Assembly (NCBI GenBank): GCA_045576655.1
Contig: JAZNGW010000041.1
Location: 1-27,630, forward strand
Reading direction: 5' to 3'
From: RGIG8745 sp045576655
Lineage (GTDB): Bacteria; Bacteroidota; Bacteroidia; Bacteroidales; Bacteroidaceae
DNA length: 27,630 nt
The notes beneath the pieces are model-generated. The model saw only the letters and a list, made by a program, of their open reading frames with translations, had not been told where the DNA came from and searched no databases. A program made the position numbers and the translations under genes. Shown one piece after another: positions 21,596 to 27,630 of this stretch (within the stretch, counting starts at the first letter, position 1; every line of letters begins with the position of its first letter).

Positions 21596-23329
21596 CTATT
21601 TGTCAGTGAAGGCCCGCTTCAGGTCTTGCGAGATGTTGATGATGAAGTCACCCATCCGCTCAAGCTCATTCACGATGTCCATGTAGTAAACGCTGGTTTG
21701 ATAATGCTTTCCGCCTGTTTCGATGTCTTCTATCTCAGCGTCGCGGAGGTTGTTGCGCATGTTGTTGATGCGGTCTTCAGCGTTGTAGGCGTTGGAGATG
21801 TTTTCAAGCGTGCCTCTGTGGACAGCGTTGAGGTTGTCGAGCATTGCGCCATAGGCATTGTCGACGGCGTCGACCATATCGGTGAGTTTCTTGACGGTGG
21901 TCTGGTCAAAGGCTCTCTTATGGATGTTCTTGCGTGACAGGATGCGGCTGATAGACTCTCCAGAGTCGCCAAGCGATTCCAGCTCGCCTATAATCTTGTA
22001 CATTGCCTTGACTCTTACGGAGGTGGTTTCGCTGATGTCGCCTGCGGAGACGGCGTTAAGGAATGACGCTATTTCGTATTCGATTCTGTCAGATATTTCC
22101 TCGTACTTGACAAGTTTGTTGCGAAGCTCTTCAAACTTGTCGGAGTCGCTTTCTGCAATGGCCTTCTTAGCGTATCCCAGCCCATTTCTTGATATCTCTG
22201 CAAAATGGATGATTTCGTCAAACGCTTGTTCTGTAGCGAGTTCTGGCGTAGCGAGTGGTCCTGCGGAGATGTATTTGAGTCTGAAGGCGTCGTTTTCCTG
22301 ATTCTTAGGCGCTTTGACTATAAATACGACAACTTTTTCGATGTACTTGGTGAACCATATCAGCACAAGAGTATTGATGGTGTTGAACAGGGTGTGCAGC
22401 ATCGACAATCCGTAGAGTGCGGCTGTACCTTCGTCAGAGGTAGGGTTGCTTACGGCAAAACCTTCGGCGGCAGGATTAGGCAATCCGAAGAGTTCGATGA
22501 TTACCCCGACAAGGGAGAGGAATGGGACAAACAGTACTAATGCCCATATCACACCGAACACGTTGAATATCGTATGCGACATGGCGGCTCTCTTGGCTTG
22601 TGTGTTACCTACGGCGGCAGCGATGTTGGCAGTGATAGTAGTACCGATGTTTTCACCCAATACCATAGCGCAGGCCATGTTGAATGGAATCCATCCCATG
22701 CTGAGCATGATGAGCGTGATAGCCATAGTTGCGGATGAAGACTGGAGTACGAGCGTGAGGATCGTTCCGAAAGCCAAGAATATCAATACCGAACCGAAGC
22801 CGTGGTTTGACCATGTCTTAACGAACTCGAGTACTTCGGGCGTTTCGTTAAGGTCTGGAACGGACTCTTTCATGAAGGAGAGGCCGAGGAATAGGAGGCA
22901 GAAGCCCACGATAAGTTCGCCGATATTCTGTCGCTGATTCTTTTTGGAGTTGGAGAACAGGAAACCTAATGCCATGAGCGGGATGGCGAGGATGGAGATG
23001 TCTGACTTGAATCCGAGCCATGAAACGAGCCATGCTGTCACGGTGGTACCGATGTTGGCACCCATGATGACGCCTATCGCTTGCGCCAATGTGAGAAGTC
23101 CGGCGTTTACGAAACTGACAACCATGACGGTTGTTGCCGATGACGACTGAATTATTGATGTGATGCTGAGTCCTGTCATCACGCCTTTGAAGGGGTTGGA
23201 TGTCATGGCCGACAAGAATCCGCGTAGTTTATTGCCAGAGGCCTTTTGAAGTCCCGAACTCATCAAGTTCATACCGTATAGGAACATGCCCAGTGCTCCT
23301 AACAGGGTGAATATCTGAAGAATTTCCAT
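21596..23329 (-). CDS. Na+/phosphate cotransporter with PhoU-like C-terminal domain
   Basis: An inner-membrane sodium/phosphate symporter (NptA/YjbB type). The membrane part (about 1-330) holds the two inverted Na_Pi repeats: GLSITSIIQSSSATTVMVV (53-71) and LTLVLQSSSATMAITLIML, each with the QSSS motif, plus the GANIGTT and GENIGTT motifs. The remaining region (about 350-577) is helical and charged, with PhoU-like segments such as LGDSGESISRILSRK and ELERMGDFIINISQDLKRA. The 577-residue length is typical. No pst or pho genes are near, and no clear promoter was seen in the 118 bases upstream. Confidence 0.96.
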   Translation of the reverse strand: MEILQIFTLLGALGMFLYGMNLMSSGLQKASGNKLRGFLSAMTSNPFKGVMTGLSITSIIQSSSATTVMVVSFVNAGLLTLAQAIGVIMGANIGTTVTAWLVSWLGFKSDISILAIPLMALGFLFSNSKKNQRQNIGELIVGFCLLFLGLSFMKESVPDLNETPEVLEFVKTWSNHGFGSVLIFLAFGTILTLVLQSSSATMAITLIMLSMGWIPFNMACAMVLGENIGTTITANIAAAVGNTQAKRAAMSHTIFNVFGVIWALVLFVPFLSLVGVIIELFGLPNPAAEGFAVSNPTSDEGTAALYGLSMLHTLFNTINTLVLIWFTKYIEKVVVFIVKAPKNQENDAFRLKYISAGPLATPELATEQAFDEIIHFAEISRNGLGYAKKAIAESDSDKFEELRNKLVKYEEISDRIEYEIASFLNAVSAGDISETTSVRVKAMYKIIGELESLGDSGESISRILSRKNIHKRAFDQTTVKKLTDMVDAVDNAYGAMLDNLNAVHRGTLENISNAYNAEDRINNMRNNLRDAEIEDIETGGKHYQTSVYYMDIVNELERMGDFIINISQDLKRAFTDK

Positions 23330-23381
23330 TGTTGTTTAAATGTGTTGAATTGTAAAATCTTTAATAATGAAATAACTAAAA

Positions 23382-23415
23382 CGCCAATATGGCGGTATCT
23401 TCCCGATCAAGGGAA
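23382..23415 (-). terminator. Tandem hairpins after the small exported protein gene
   Basis: On the minus strand a TTCCC/GGGAA stem (23400-23404 with 23411-23415) is followed by a CGCCA-TGGCG stem (23382-23386 with 23390-23394) and then TTTTAG. They lie 33 bases beyond the stop. Confidence 0.65.
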
Positions 23416-23447
23416 AATATCGCATAGAATCTGTTATGTGTGGACTG

Positions 23448-23813
23448 CTAAATAACGAGTTTACCAAGACGGATCAGTTTGTGAGCAGGCTTGATAAACG
23501 GAGCGTGAATTATTAAAGAATCTCGTTGAATGAAATTGCCAAAGTTTGTGTTTGGTTTCTTGCAGACTTTGACTAATCCAAAGAAATGCTTGTTAGAAGT
23601 GTTTTTCTTCAGGCGAAGAACTTGTGATGAAGGAACCTGATGCGATAGGCACAAGTTTGCATCGTGTGTGACGTCTATATAGCAAGTCGAAATCTCTGTC
23701 GATAGGGCTTCATGCGGATCGCTTGAATTGCATGGGTGTGTATCTTCTATGCCACAGGTCAGAGTGACTGCGGCTAAAACGACAAGGGCTATATATCTCA
23801 GCAGACTTTTCAC
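23448..23813 (-). CDS. Small exported protein of unknown function, GTG start
   Basis: I do not recognise a function. The open frame extends upstream to an ATG at 23873, but that stretch contains a complete promoter (TTTG at 23871-23874 and TATCTTTG at 23843-23850), so translation must start later. The GTG at 23813 gives 121 residues beginning (M)KSLLRYIALVVLAAVTLTCG, a signal-peptide-like helix ending in a Cys; the lipobox (TLTC) is not canonical. The mature part has two further Cys-containing segments, DVTHDANLC and VCKKPNTNFG, and ends PAHKLIRLGKLVI. The basic, hydrophobic end pattern recalls small Bacteroidales-specific exported proteins. Monocistronic. Confidence 0.65.
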   Translation of the reverse strand: MKSLLRYIALVVLAAVTLTCGIEDTHPCNSSDPHEALSTEISTCYIDVTHDANLCLSHQVPSSQVLRLKKNTSNKHFFGLVKVCKKPNTNFGNFIQRDSLIIHAPFIKPAHKLIRLGKLVI

Positions 23814-23842
23814 GATTGTCAACAGGTTCGCTGTATCTTCAG

Positions 23843-23874
23843 CAAAGATAGTAAGAAATACGGCTAAAAGCAAA
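23843..23874 (-). promoter_or_regulatory. Promoter of the small exported protein gene
   Basis: TTTG (23871-23874), 20 bases, TATCTTTG (23843-23850) on the minus strand is a full consensus match. It decides the GTG start at 23813, with a leader of about 20 bases. Confidence 0.8.
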
Positions 23875-23880
23875 GTTTTT

Positions 23881-24234
23881 TTAAGTTAAAGCCAAGCCGT
23901 CTCTGAGTTTGCGCGGCAGTTTCTTTACCACCTCGGAATAGCTGTGGCGTATGAGTTGGCGGATAAGTTCGTCGGGCAGTACGCCGTAGAGATTGATTTG
24001 GTTCCAGTGTTTCTTGTTCATGTGCCACGCCGGAGCGATGTCAGCATGTGCGTCACGAAGTTCGATGGCGTAGTCGGGGTTGCACTTGAGGACGAACCAT
24101 TCGGTCTTCTCCAGGTCAATCATGGCGAAGATTCTGCCTTTAACTCGAAAGGCGAGTGTGGTCTCGTCGAACGGGAAATCCTCAGTTGCTTCTGGCATTG
24201 ACAGGCAGTAGTCTCTAACGCTTTCTATGTTCAT
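23881..24234 (-). CDS. YjbR/MmcQ-family protein
   Basis: A small protein with the CyaY-like YjbR fold, annotated in many genomes as a DNA-binding protein, though the true role is uncertain. The ATG at 24234 (MNIESVRDYCLSMP) is the family start; the ATG at 24270 would add 12 atypical residues. The motifs are ATEDFPFDETTLAFRVKGRIFAMI, WFVLKCNPDYAIELRD, PAWHMNKKHWNQINL and a helical C-terminus IRHSYSEVVKKLP. The 117-residue length is typical. It lies beyond the terminator of the nucleotidyltransferase gene, and no promoter box was found in the short gap. Confidence 0.93.
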   Translation of the reverse strand: MNIESVRDYCLSMPEATEDFPFDETTLAFRVKGRIFAMIDLEKTEWFVLKCNPDYAIELRDAHADIAPAWHMNKKHWNQINLYGVLPDELIRQLIRHSYSEVVKKLPRKLRDGLALT

Positions 24235-24250
24235 AGTGATGATGTGGATA

Positions 24251-24282
24251 AAAGTAAAAAGGGCAGACACAATGGTCTGCCC
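24251..24282 (-). terminator. Terminator of the nucleotidyltransferase gene
   Basis: GGGCAGAC (24261-24268) and GTCTGCCC (24275-24282) form an 8-pair stem. On the minus strand it is followed by TTTTTACTTTT. Confidence 0.85.
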
Positions 24283-24315
24283 CGCTTCGTATCATCTGAT
24301 TTTGTTTGTCTTAGA

Positions 24316-25233
24316 TTAGAACAACTTCTCAGGATATACGCCGTCCTTGACGAGCTGTGCGATGCGCTCAACTGTAGCGTCGCGGTCAGCAGCGTAAGTC
24401 ACGCCGAACCACTTAGAAGTAGTGTCGAGTACTTCGCATGTTGCAGTGCCGTCGTTGATGAGCTTGTTGACCATGAGAGGAATGTAGAACTCAGCCTTGA
24501 GGTTCTCCATGTTCTTAGGGTCAGAGAGGAACTCCTTGAAGTATGCTTCGCTGTGCTCGAAGTAGTCAGGAGTGAATCCCCACATGTTCATTGATACTGG
24601 TACGTTTTCGTCAACAGCAACCCATTCGCCTTGCTCGTCCTTGTAGCAGATAGGACCGTCAGCCGGAACACGCATGATTTCTGTGCGCTCTACGACGTCT
24701 GTCAAGTGGTGGTTGTCGTCGTAAACGCATACGCCGCGTGCCACAGAACCGTTCTCGCTGAGGGTGTTGCAGCAGCGGAAACCAACCATGGCATACTTGT
24801 TTGTGCTGCCTTCTGGGAGTTCGCTGAGGAACTTGCCTACTGATGCGAAAGCGTCCTGTCCGTAGAAGTCGTCGCAGTTGATTACAGCGAATGGTTCCTT
24901 GATAACGTCCTTACCCATGAGTACTGCGTGGTTTGTACCCCAAGGCTTAACACGGCCTTCTGGGCAAGTGAATCCTTCAGGAAGAGCGTCGATGCTCTGG
25001 AAGCAGAGTTCGCAAGCAACCTTTCCTTCGTACTTGGAAAGGATCTGAGTGCGGAACTGCTCTTCGAAATCCTTACGGATAACCCAAACGATTTTGCCGA
25101 ATCCTGCACGGATAGCGTCGTAGATAGAGTAGTCCATGATTGTTTCACCGTTTGGTCCGAGACCATCGAGCTGCTTCAAACCACCGTAGCGGCTTCCCAT
25201 ACCTGCAGCCAAGAGGAAGAGAGTAGGTTTCAT
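24316..25233 (-). CDS. NDP-sugar pyrophosphorylase-like nucleotidyltransferase
   Basis: A cytoplasmic nucleotidyltransferase that would couple a sugar phosphate to a nucleotide. The N-terminal LLAAGMGSRYGGLKQLDGLG (7-26) is the nucleotide-binding signature, followed by GETIMDYSIYDAIRAG, INCDDFYG (the metal-binding Asp pair, near 120) and NMWGFTPDYF. The C-terminal part has KWFGVTYAADRDATVERI. The 305-residue length and these motifs match a Bacteroidetes family of single-domain transferases; neither the sugar nor the base can be read from sequence. It has its own promoter inside the end of cbiA and a terminator, so it is probably monocistronic. Confidence 0.92.
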   Translation of the reverse strand: MKPTLFLLAAGMGSRYGGLKQLDGLGPNGETIMDYSIYDAIRAGFGKIVWVIRKDFEEQFRTQILSKYEGKVACELCFQSIDALPEGFTCPEGRVKPWGTNHAVLMGKDVIKEPFAVINCDDFYGQDAFASVGKFLSELPEGSTNKYAMVGFRCCNTLSENGSVARGVCVYDDNHHLTDVVERTEIMRVPADGPICYKDEQGEWVAVDENVPVSMNMWGFTPDYFEHSEAYFKEFLSDPKNMENLKAEFYIPLMVNKLINDGTATCEVLDTTSKWFGVTYAADRDATVERIAQLVKDGVYPEKLF

Positions 25234-25282
25234 GTGTTTAATTGTTTTAGTTTATGTGTTATATTAGTAAATGTTCTATTCG

Positions 25283-25315
25283 CAAAGTTAAAAAATATTA
25301 TTGTAAATCGTCAAA
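25283..25315 (-). promoter_or_regulatory. Promoter of the nucleotidyltransferase gene
   Basis: TTTG (25312-25315), 21 bases, TAACTTTG (25283-25290) on the minus strand. It overlaps the last codons of cbiA. Confidence 0.7.
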
Positions 25316-26590
25316 CAGGATGTGGAAAATATTCGTTTCGCCCCAATAAAGATGTGTGTAACCTGCCAGCAGGTTCTTGTGGCGATAGAGGCAAGTGCCA
25401 ACTTCCTTGTTCTTGGCGTCAAATGCTGTGCAGGTGTTTTCTTCGCCATCTCCGATGGGGCGCACTTCTGAATAATGGAATTCGTGTCCGTAAAGTTGTT
25501 GGTTAGCAACGACGATTTTCCTGTATCCCAAATGCAGGTGCATATTCTCAAAAGTTCCTTCGAGACTGAGCACATCGGCCATGCCGTAATTCTTCCCGTC
25601 CATGCCTATGATGTTGCGGCACAGATATAGCATGCCGCCACACTCGGCGAAGGCGCGTCCTCCTGCCTCGATATATTCGCGTATGGACTTAAGCATTGAC
25701 TTGTTTCCTGACAATTCTTTGAGGAAAAATTCAGGATAGCCTCCTGGCAGATAGAGGAGGTCTGTGCCTTCAGGTATTTTCTCGTCTGTCATAGGCGAGA
25801 AGAACTTGACTTCGCCCATCTCTCTTAGAGCGTCGATATTCGCTCTGTAAGTGAAGTTGAACGCTTCGTCCTGAGCCACAGAGATGAGAGACCCACCCCT
25901 TACCCCTCCACAAGGGAGGGGAATGTCCTTGCTCCTCACTTCCTTACTCCTCACCTCCTCAATGTAAATCTGTTTCTCCACATTGGCTATGAACGAGTCG
26001 ATGCGCAGCTTCTCATCGATGCTAAGTCCGAGATGACGCGACGGCAATTCTATGTCCTTGCATCGCTTCATATATCCCAGGCACTTCACACCGGCATCCT
26101 CGCATGCTGCCTTAAGGTGGGCGTAGTGGCTCTCCGAAGCTACTTGGTTGAACACTACTCCTGCCAGTTCTATCTCCGGGTCGAAATTCTTGAAACCGTA
26201 AATCAGCGGAGCGACGCTGTAGGCTGTCGACTTCGCATTGACGAGAAGCACCACTGGCAGACCGCATAGTTTTGCAACCTCGGCACAACTGCCTGCCGAC
26301 TTCTCCCATCCGTCGAAGAGTCCCATGACACCCTCAACGACACACACGTCGGCGTCAGCGCTGTAGCGCGCAAAGGTCTCCTTGACGTGCTCTTCCGACG
26401 ACATCCATAGGTCGAGATTGACAGACTCCCTCCCAGATGCTAACGTATGCCATTTAGTGTCAATATAGTCCGGTCCGCACTTGAACGGCTGAACCCTCAG
26501 CCCCATGTTGCGCAGACGGCGCAACAGCCCAATGGTGAAAGTGGTTTTTCCACTTCCCGACGATGCGGCGGCTATGAGAAATTTCTTCAT
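25298..26590 (-). CDS. cbiA: Cobyrinate a,c-diamide synthase
   Basis: CbiA amidates the a and c side chains of cobyrinate using ATP and glutamine. The N-terminal half is a P-loop synthetase: AAASSGSGKTT (7-17), KCGPDYIDTKWH (37-48), VVEGVMGLFDG. The C-terminal half is a class I glutaminase-like domain with LPGGYPE, Cys317 in AECGGMLYL and His413 in GYTHLYW. The ATG at 26590 (MKKFLIAAASS) is chosen over a GTG at 26602 because the promoter start falls near 26605. Residues about 211-235 (EEVRSKEVRSKDIPLPCGGV...) interrupt the linker between the domains and are encoded by a repeat element. The 430-residue length is near normal, so the enzyme is probably active. It lies 64 bases upstream of the nucleotidyltransferase. 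Confidence 0.96.
   Translation of the reverse strand: MKKFLIAAASSGSGKTTFTIGLLRRLRNMGLRVQPFKCGPDYIDTKWHTLASGRESVNLDLWMSSEEHVKETFARYSADADVCVVEGVMGLFDGWEKSAGSCAEVAKLCGLPVVLLVNAKSTAYSVAPLIYGFKNFDPEIELAGVVFNQVASESHYAHLKAACEDAGVKCLGYMKRCKDIELPSRHLGLSIDEKLRIDSFIANVEKQIYIEEVRSKEVRSKDIPLPCGGVRGGSLISVAQDEAFNFTYRANIDALREMGEVKFFSPMTDEKIPEGTDLLYLPGGYPEFFLKELSGNKSMLKSIREYIEAGGRAFAECGGMLYLCRNIIGMDGKNYGMADVLSLEGTFENMHLHLGYRKIVVANQQLYGHEFHYSEVRPIGDGEENTCTAFDAKNKEVGTCLYRHKNLLAGYTHLYWGETNIFHILFDDLQ
25886..25960 (-). repeat. In-frame palindromic repeat inside cbiA
   Basis: The segment holds CCCCTCC (25903-25909) facing GGGAGGGG (25914-25921) across ACAA, next to two 15-base units reading GTGAGGAGTAAGGAA and GTGAGGAGCAAGGAC on the coding strand, which encode EVRSK twice. 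Elements of this type are usually extragenic in Bacteroidetes. Confidence 0.75.
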
Positions 26591-26611
26591 TCTTCGTTTC
26601 ACTTATAAATG

Positions 26612-26643
26612 CAAATTTATCAAAAAACGCTCATTTTCGCAAA
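26612..26643 (-). promoter_or_regulatory. Promoter of cbiA
   Basis: TTTG (26640-26643), 20 bases, TAAATTTG (26612-26619) on the minus strand. The leader would be only about 15 bases, which favours the ATG at 26590. Confidence 0.75.
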
Positions 26644-26652
26644 TTCTTCATA

Positions 26653-26683
26653 TTTGTCGTGAACATTCTCGCAAATAATTATG
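26653..26683 (+). promoter_or_regulatory. Promoter of tpx
   Basis: TTTG (26653-26656), 19 bases, TAATTATG (26676-26683), one mismatch from consensus. An ATG at 26681 lies inside the -7 box and so cannot be the start, which supports the ATG at 26717. Confidence 0.6.
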
Positions 26684-26716
26684 TTAATAAGTCAGATTGC
26701 AAAATTCAGATTTAAT

Positions 26717-27268
26717 ATGAATACAAAATTCAAAGGAACAAACGTGACGCTCGAAGGGACATTTCTTAATGTAGGCGACACGATGCCCGCTTTCAAATTA
26801 ACCCGTACCGACCTGAGCGAGTTTGACTCAAAGGAATGCAAAGGGATGTGGCTGGTGCTTAACATATTTCCAAGTCTTGACACTTCTGTGTGCGCCATGT
26901 CGGTGAGAAAGTTCAACGAGCAGGCTGCAAAGCTCAAGAACACGCTCGTGCTGTGCATCTCGCGTGATTTGCCTTTCGCAATGGACCGATTCTGCGCAAC
27001 GGCAGGCATAAAGACAGCCATACCGCTTTCCGATTTCCACTATGGTTCCACTTTTGGCCGTGACTTCGGAGTGATGCAGACCACCGGACCGCTCAACGGA
27101 CTTTTCGCCCGTGCCGTCTATGTCGTTTCGCCCGACCGCAAGATTGTTCATGCCGAACTCGTGCCGGAGATAACTCAGGAGCCCAACTATCTGGCGGCGT
27201 TGAGAGCCATCAGCCGATGCAGTCCGTGCTCTCCTTCATTGCCCGACTTTATGGACTTTTTCATTTGA
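26717..27268 (+). CDS. tpx: Thiol peroxidase with extra C-terminal CxxC tail
   Basis: Tpx reduces hydrogen and organic peroxides, normally with thioredoxin as reductant. The start at 26717 gives MNTKFKGTNVTLEGTF, the usual N-terminus. The peroxidatic Cys59 is in LDTSVCAMSVRKFN and the resolving Cys93 in SRDLPFAMDRFCATAGI, as in atypical 2-Cys peroxiredoxins; FGRDFGVM and GLFARAVYVVSPDRKI follow. The fold normally ends near EPNYLAALRAI; here about 17 residues are added, including RCSPCS with a CxxC pair (Cys168 and Cys171). That tail could form an internal redox relay or bind metal, but may also be neutral. Divergent from cbiA and followed by a strong terminator. Confidence 0.97.
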   Translation: MNTKFKGTNVTLEGTFLNVGDTMPAFKLTRTDLSEFDSKECKGMWLVLNIFPSLDTSVCAMSVRKFNEQAAKLKNTLVLCISRDLPFAMDRFCATAGIKTAIPLSDFHYGSTFGRDFGVMQTTGPLNGLFARAVYVVSPDRKIVHAELVPEITQEPNYLAALRAISRCSPCSPSLPDFMDFFI

Positions 27269-27313
27269 CATCCATGTAATATCAGATTTTTAGATTATTT
27301 GTGACTATACGCC

Positions 27314-27356
27314 GACAGACCACGGAGTCGTGAGACTCGCAGGTCTGTCTTTTTTT
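27314..27356 (+). terminator. Terminator of tpx
   Basis: GACAGACC (27314-27321) and GGTCTGTC (27342-27349) enclose an inner GAGTC-GTGA-GACTC hairpin (27325-27338). Seven T follow. The inner hairpin and its flanks resemble part of the candidate RNA at 11626-11648. Confidence 0.88.
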
Positions 27357-27401
27357 GCGCATCCTTCAAACTGTCATGATAAACGTGAAAGTAGAGGTAG
27401 A

Positions 27402-27498
27402 GCCTCGCATAAAACTTTTCGCCACCTTACGGAAAACTTACCGCCACCTCAGTGTAAACTTCTCGTGACCTCGCTAAAAAAATACCTTCACCTCGGTG
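27402..27498. repeat. Degenerate tandem repeat with exact 22-base period
   Basis: Units begin at 27402, 27424, 27446, 27468 and 27490 with (A/G)CCT and share a pattern close to ACCTCGCTGAAAACTTCTCG. The period is exact although the sequence is degraded. The array ends 43 bases before the start codon of the last gene. Confidence 0.7.
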
Positions 27499-27541
27499 TG
27501 TCTTTTTGTAAAATAGGTTGACTCATTAAAATTTTAATTTT

Positions 27542-27630
27542 ATGAGTATACTTCGCAATGGTCTTCTTCCTTCGATATCAGGTAAGACCGAGAAATTCAG
27601 GGAACTTTTGGAACTTCATTACATCGATTG
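27542..27630 (+). CDS. Start of an unrecognised gene, cut by the window edge
   Basis: An ATG at 27542 opens a frame of 29 codons that continues past the window: MSILRNGLLPSISG, then a charged helical stretch KTEKFRELLELHYID. There is no signal peptide. The A/T-rich 40 bases before it (TTTTAATTTT next to the ATG) are typical of Bacteroidetes start regions. Too little is visible to assign a family. Confidence 0.55.
   Translation, partial: MSILRNGLLPSISGKTEKFRELLELHYID

Noticed and set aside
23814..23873. N-terminal extension of the small exported protein to an ATG at 23873
   Set aside because: The stretch contains a full consensus promoter on the same strand, so it is upstream of the transcript.
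26681..26716. Longer start for thiol peroxidase at 26681
   Set aside because: That ATG lies in the predicted -7 promoter box and the added residues do not match the family N-terminus.
27402..27498. CRISPR array
   Set aside because: The 22-base units are contiguous and degenerate, without unique spacers, and no cas gene is present.

Overview
The window looks like a chromosomal segment of a Bacteroidales bacterium, most likely Prevotella or a close relative. Reasons: many upstream regions carry the Bacteroidetes promoter signature (TTTG, about 18-21 bases, then TAnnTTTG); Shine-Dalgarno sites are weak; there is a HU-HIG type DNA-binding protein, a RhuM protein, secreted pectin/plant-glycan enzymes, and a secreted enzyme ending in a Prevotella-style C-terminal tail. 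No phage or insertion sequence was recognised and no tRNA or rRNA gene was seen. All assignments come from reading the sequence and from remembered families; no database search was run.

Layout. (1) 1-962: the 3' part of a RhuM-family gene, convergent with dnaK (1068-2984, minus), with a strong hairpin between them. (2) 3207-9530, minus: a carbohydrate and housekeeping block with a secreted GH78 alpha-L-rhamnosidase, a GNAT acetyltransferase, a Vsr-type mismatch endonuclease, and a fused SGNH esterase/pectin methylesterase. (3) 9952-11307, plus: an M20 dipeptidase. It is followed by a promoter-to-terminator unit of about 200 bases with no sizeable ORF, a candidate small RNA or short-peptide locus. 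(4) 11808-15319: a 78-residue acidic protein and two divergent glutamate dehydrogenase genes, one NADP-type and one NAD-type. Both genes end in the same 70-base-period duplication. (5) 15490-16116, minus: a HU-HIG protein. Upstream lies a 500-base intergenic region with extragenic palindromes and a 96-base near-palindrome. (6) 16619-21486, plus: a probable operon of cobS, a Na+/Ca2+ antiporter, an ABC ATPase, an exported CbiK-like protein that has lost expected metal ligands, and a secreted GH43 enzyme. (7) 21596-26590, minus: a Na/Pi cotransporter, a small exported protein, a YjbR/MmcQ protein, a sugar-type nucleotidyltransferase, and cbiA (cobyrinate a,c-diamide synthase), whose coding sequence carries an in-frame palindromic repeat. 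(8) 26717-27630, plus: thiol peroxidase with an extra CxxC tail, a terminator, a 22-base tandem repeat, and the first 29 codons of an unrecognised gene.

How the genes fit together. GH78, the SGNH-CE8 fusion and GH43 point to use of pectin and arabinogalactan side chains, but no SusC/SusD pair is present, so this is not a complete polysaccharide utilisation locus. The two dehydrogenases would link 2-oxoglutarate, ammonia and glutamate with different cofactors. cobS and cbiA indicate corrinoid assembly. The ABC ATPase followed by the degenerate exported CbiK homologue resembles tetrapyrrole (haem) uptake systems of oral Bacteroidales more than cobalt insertion. The strongest candidates for something undescribed are this CbiK-like protein and its operon, the RNA unit at 11474-11714, the 96-base palindrome, and the duplicated 3' cassettes of the two dehydrogenase genes.
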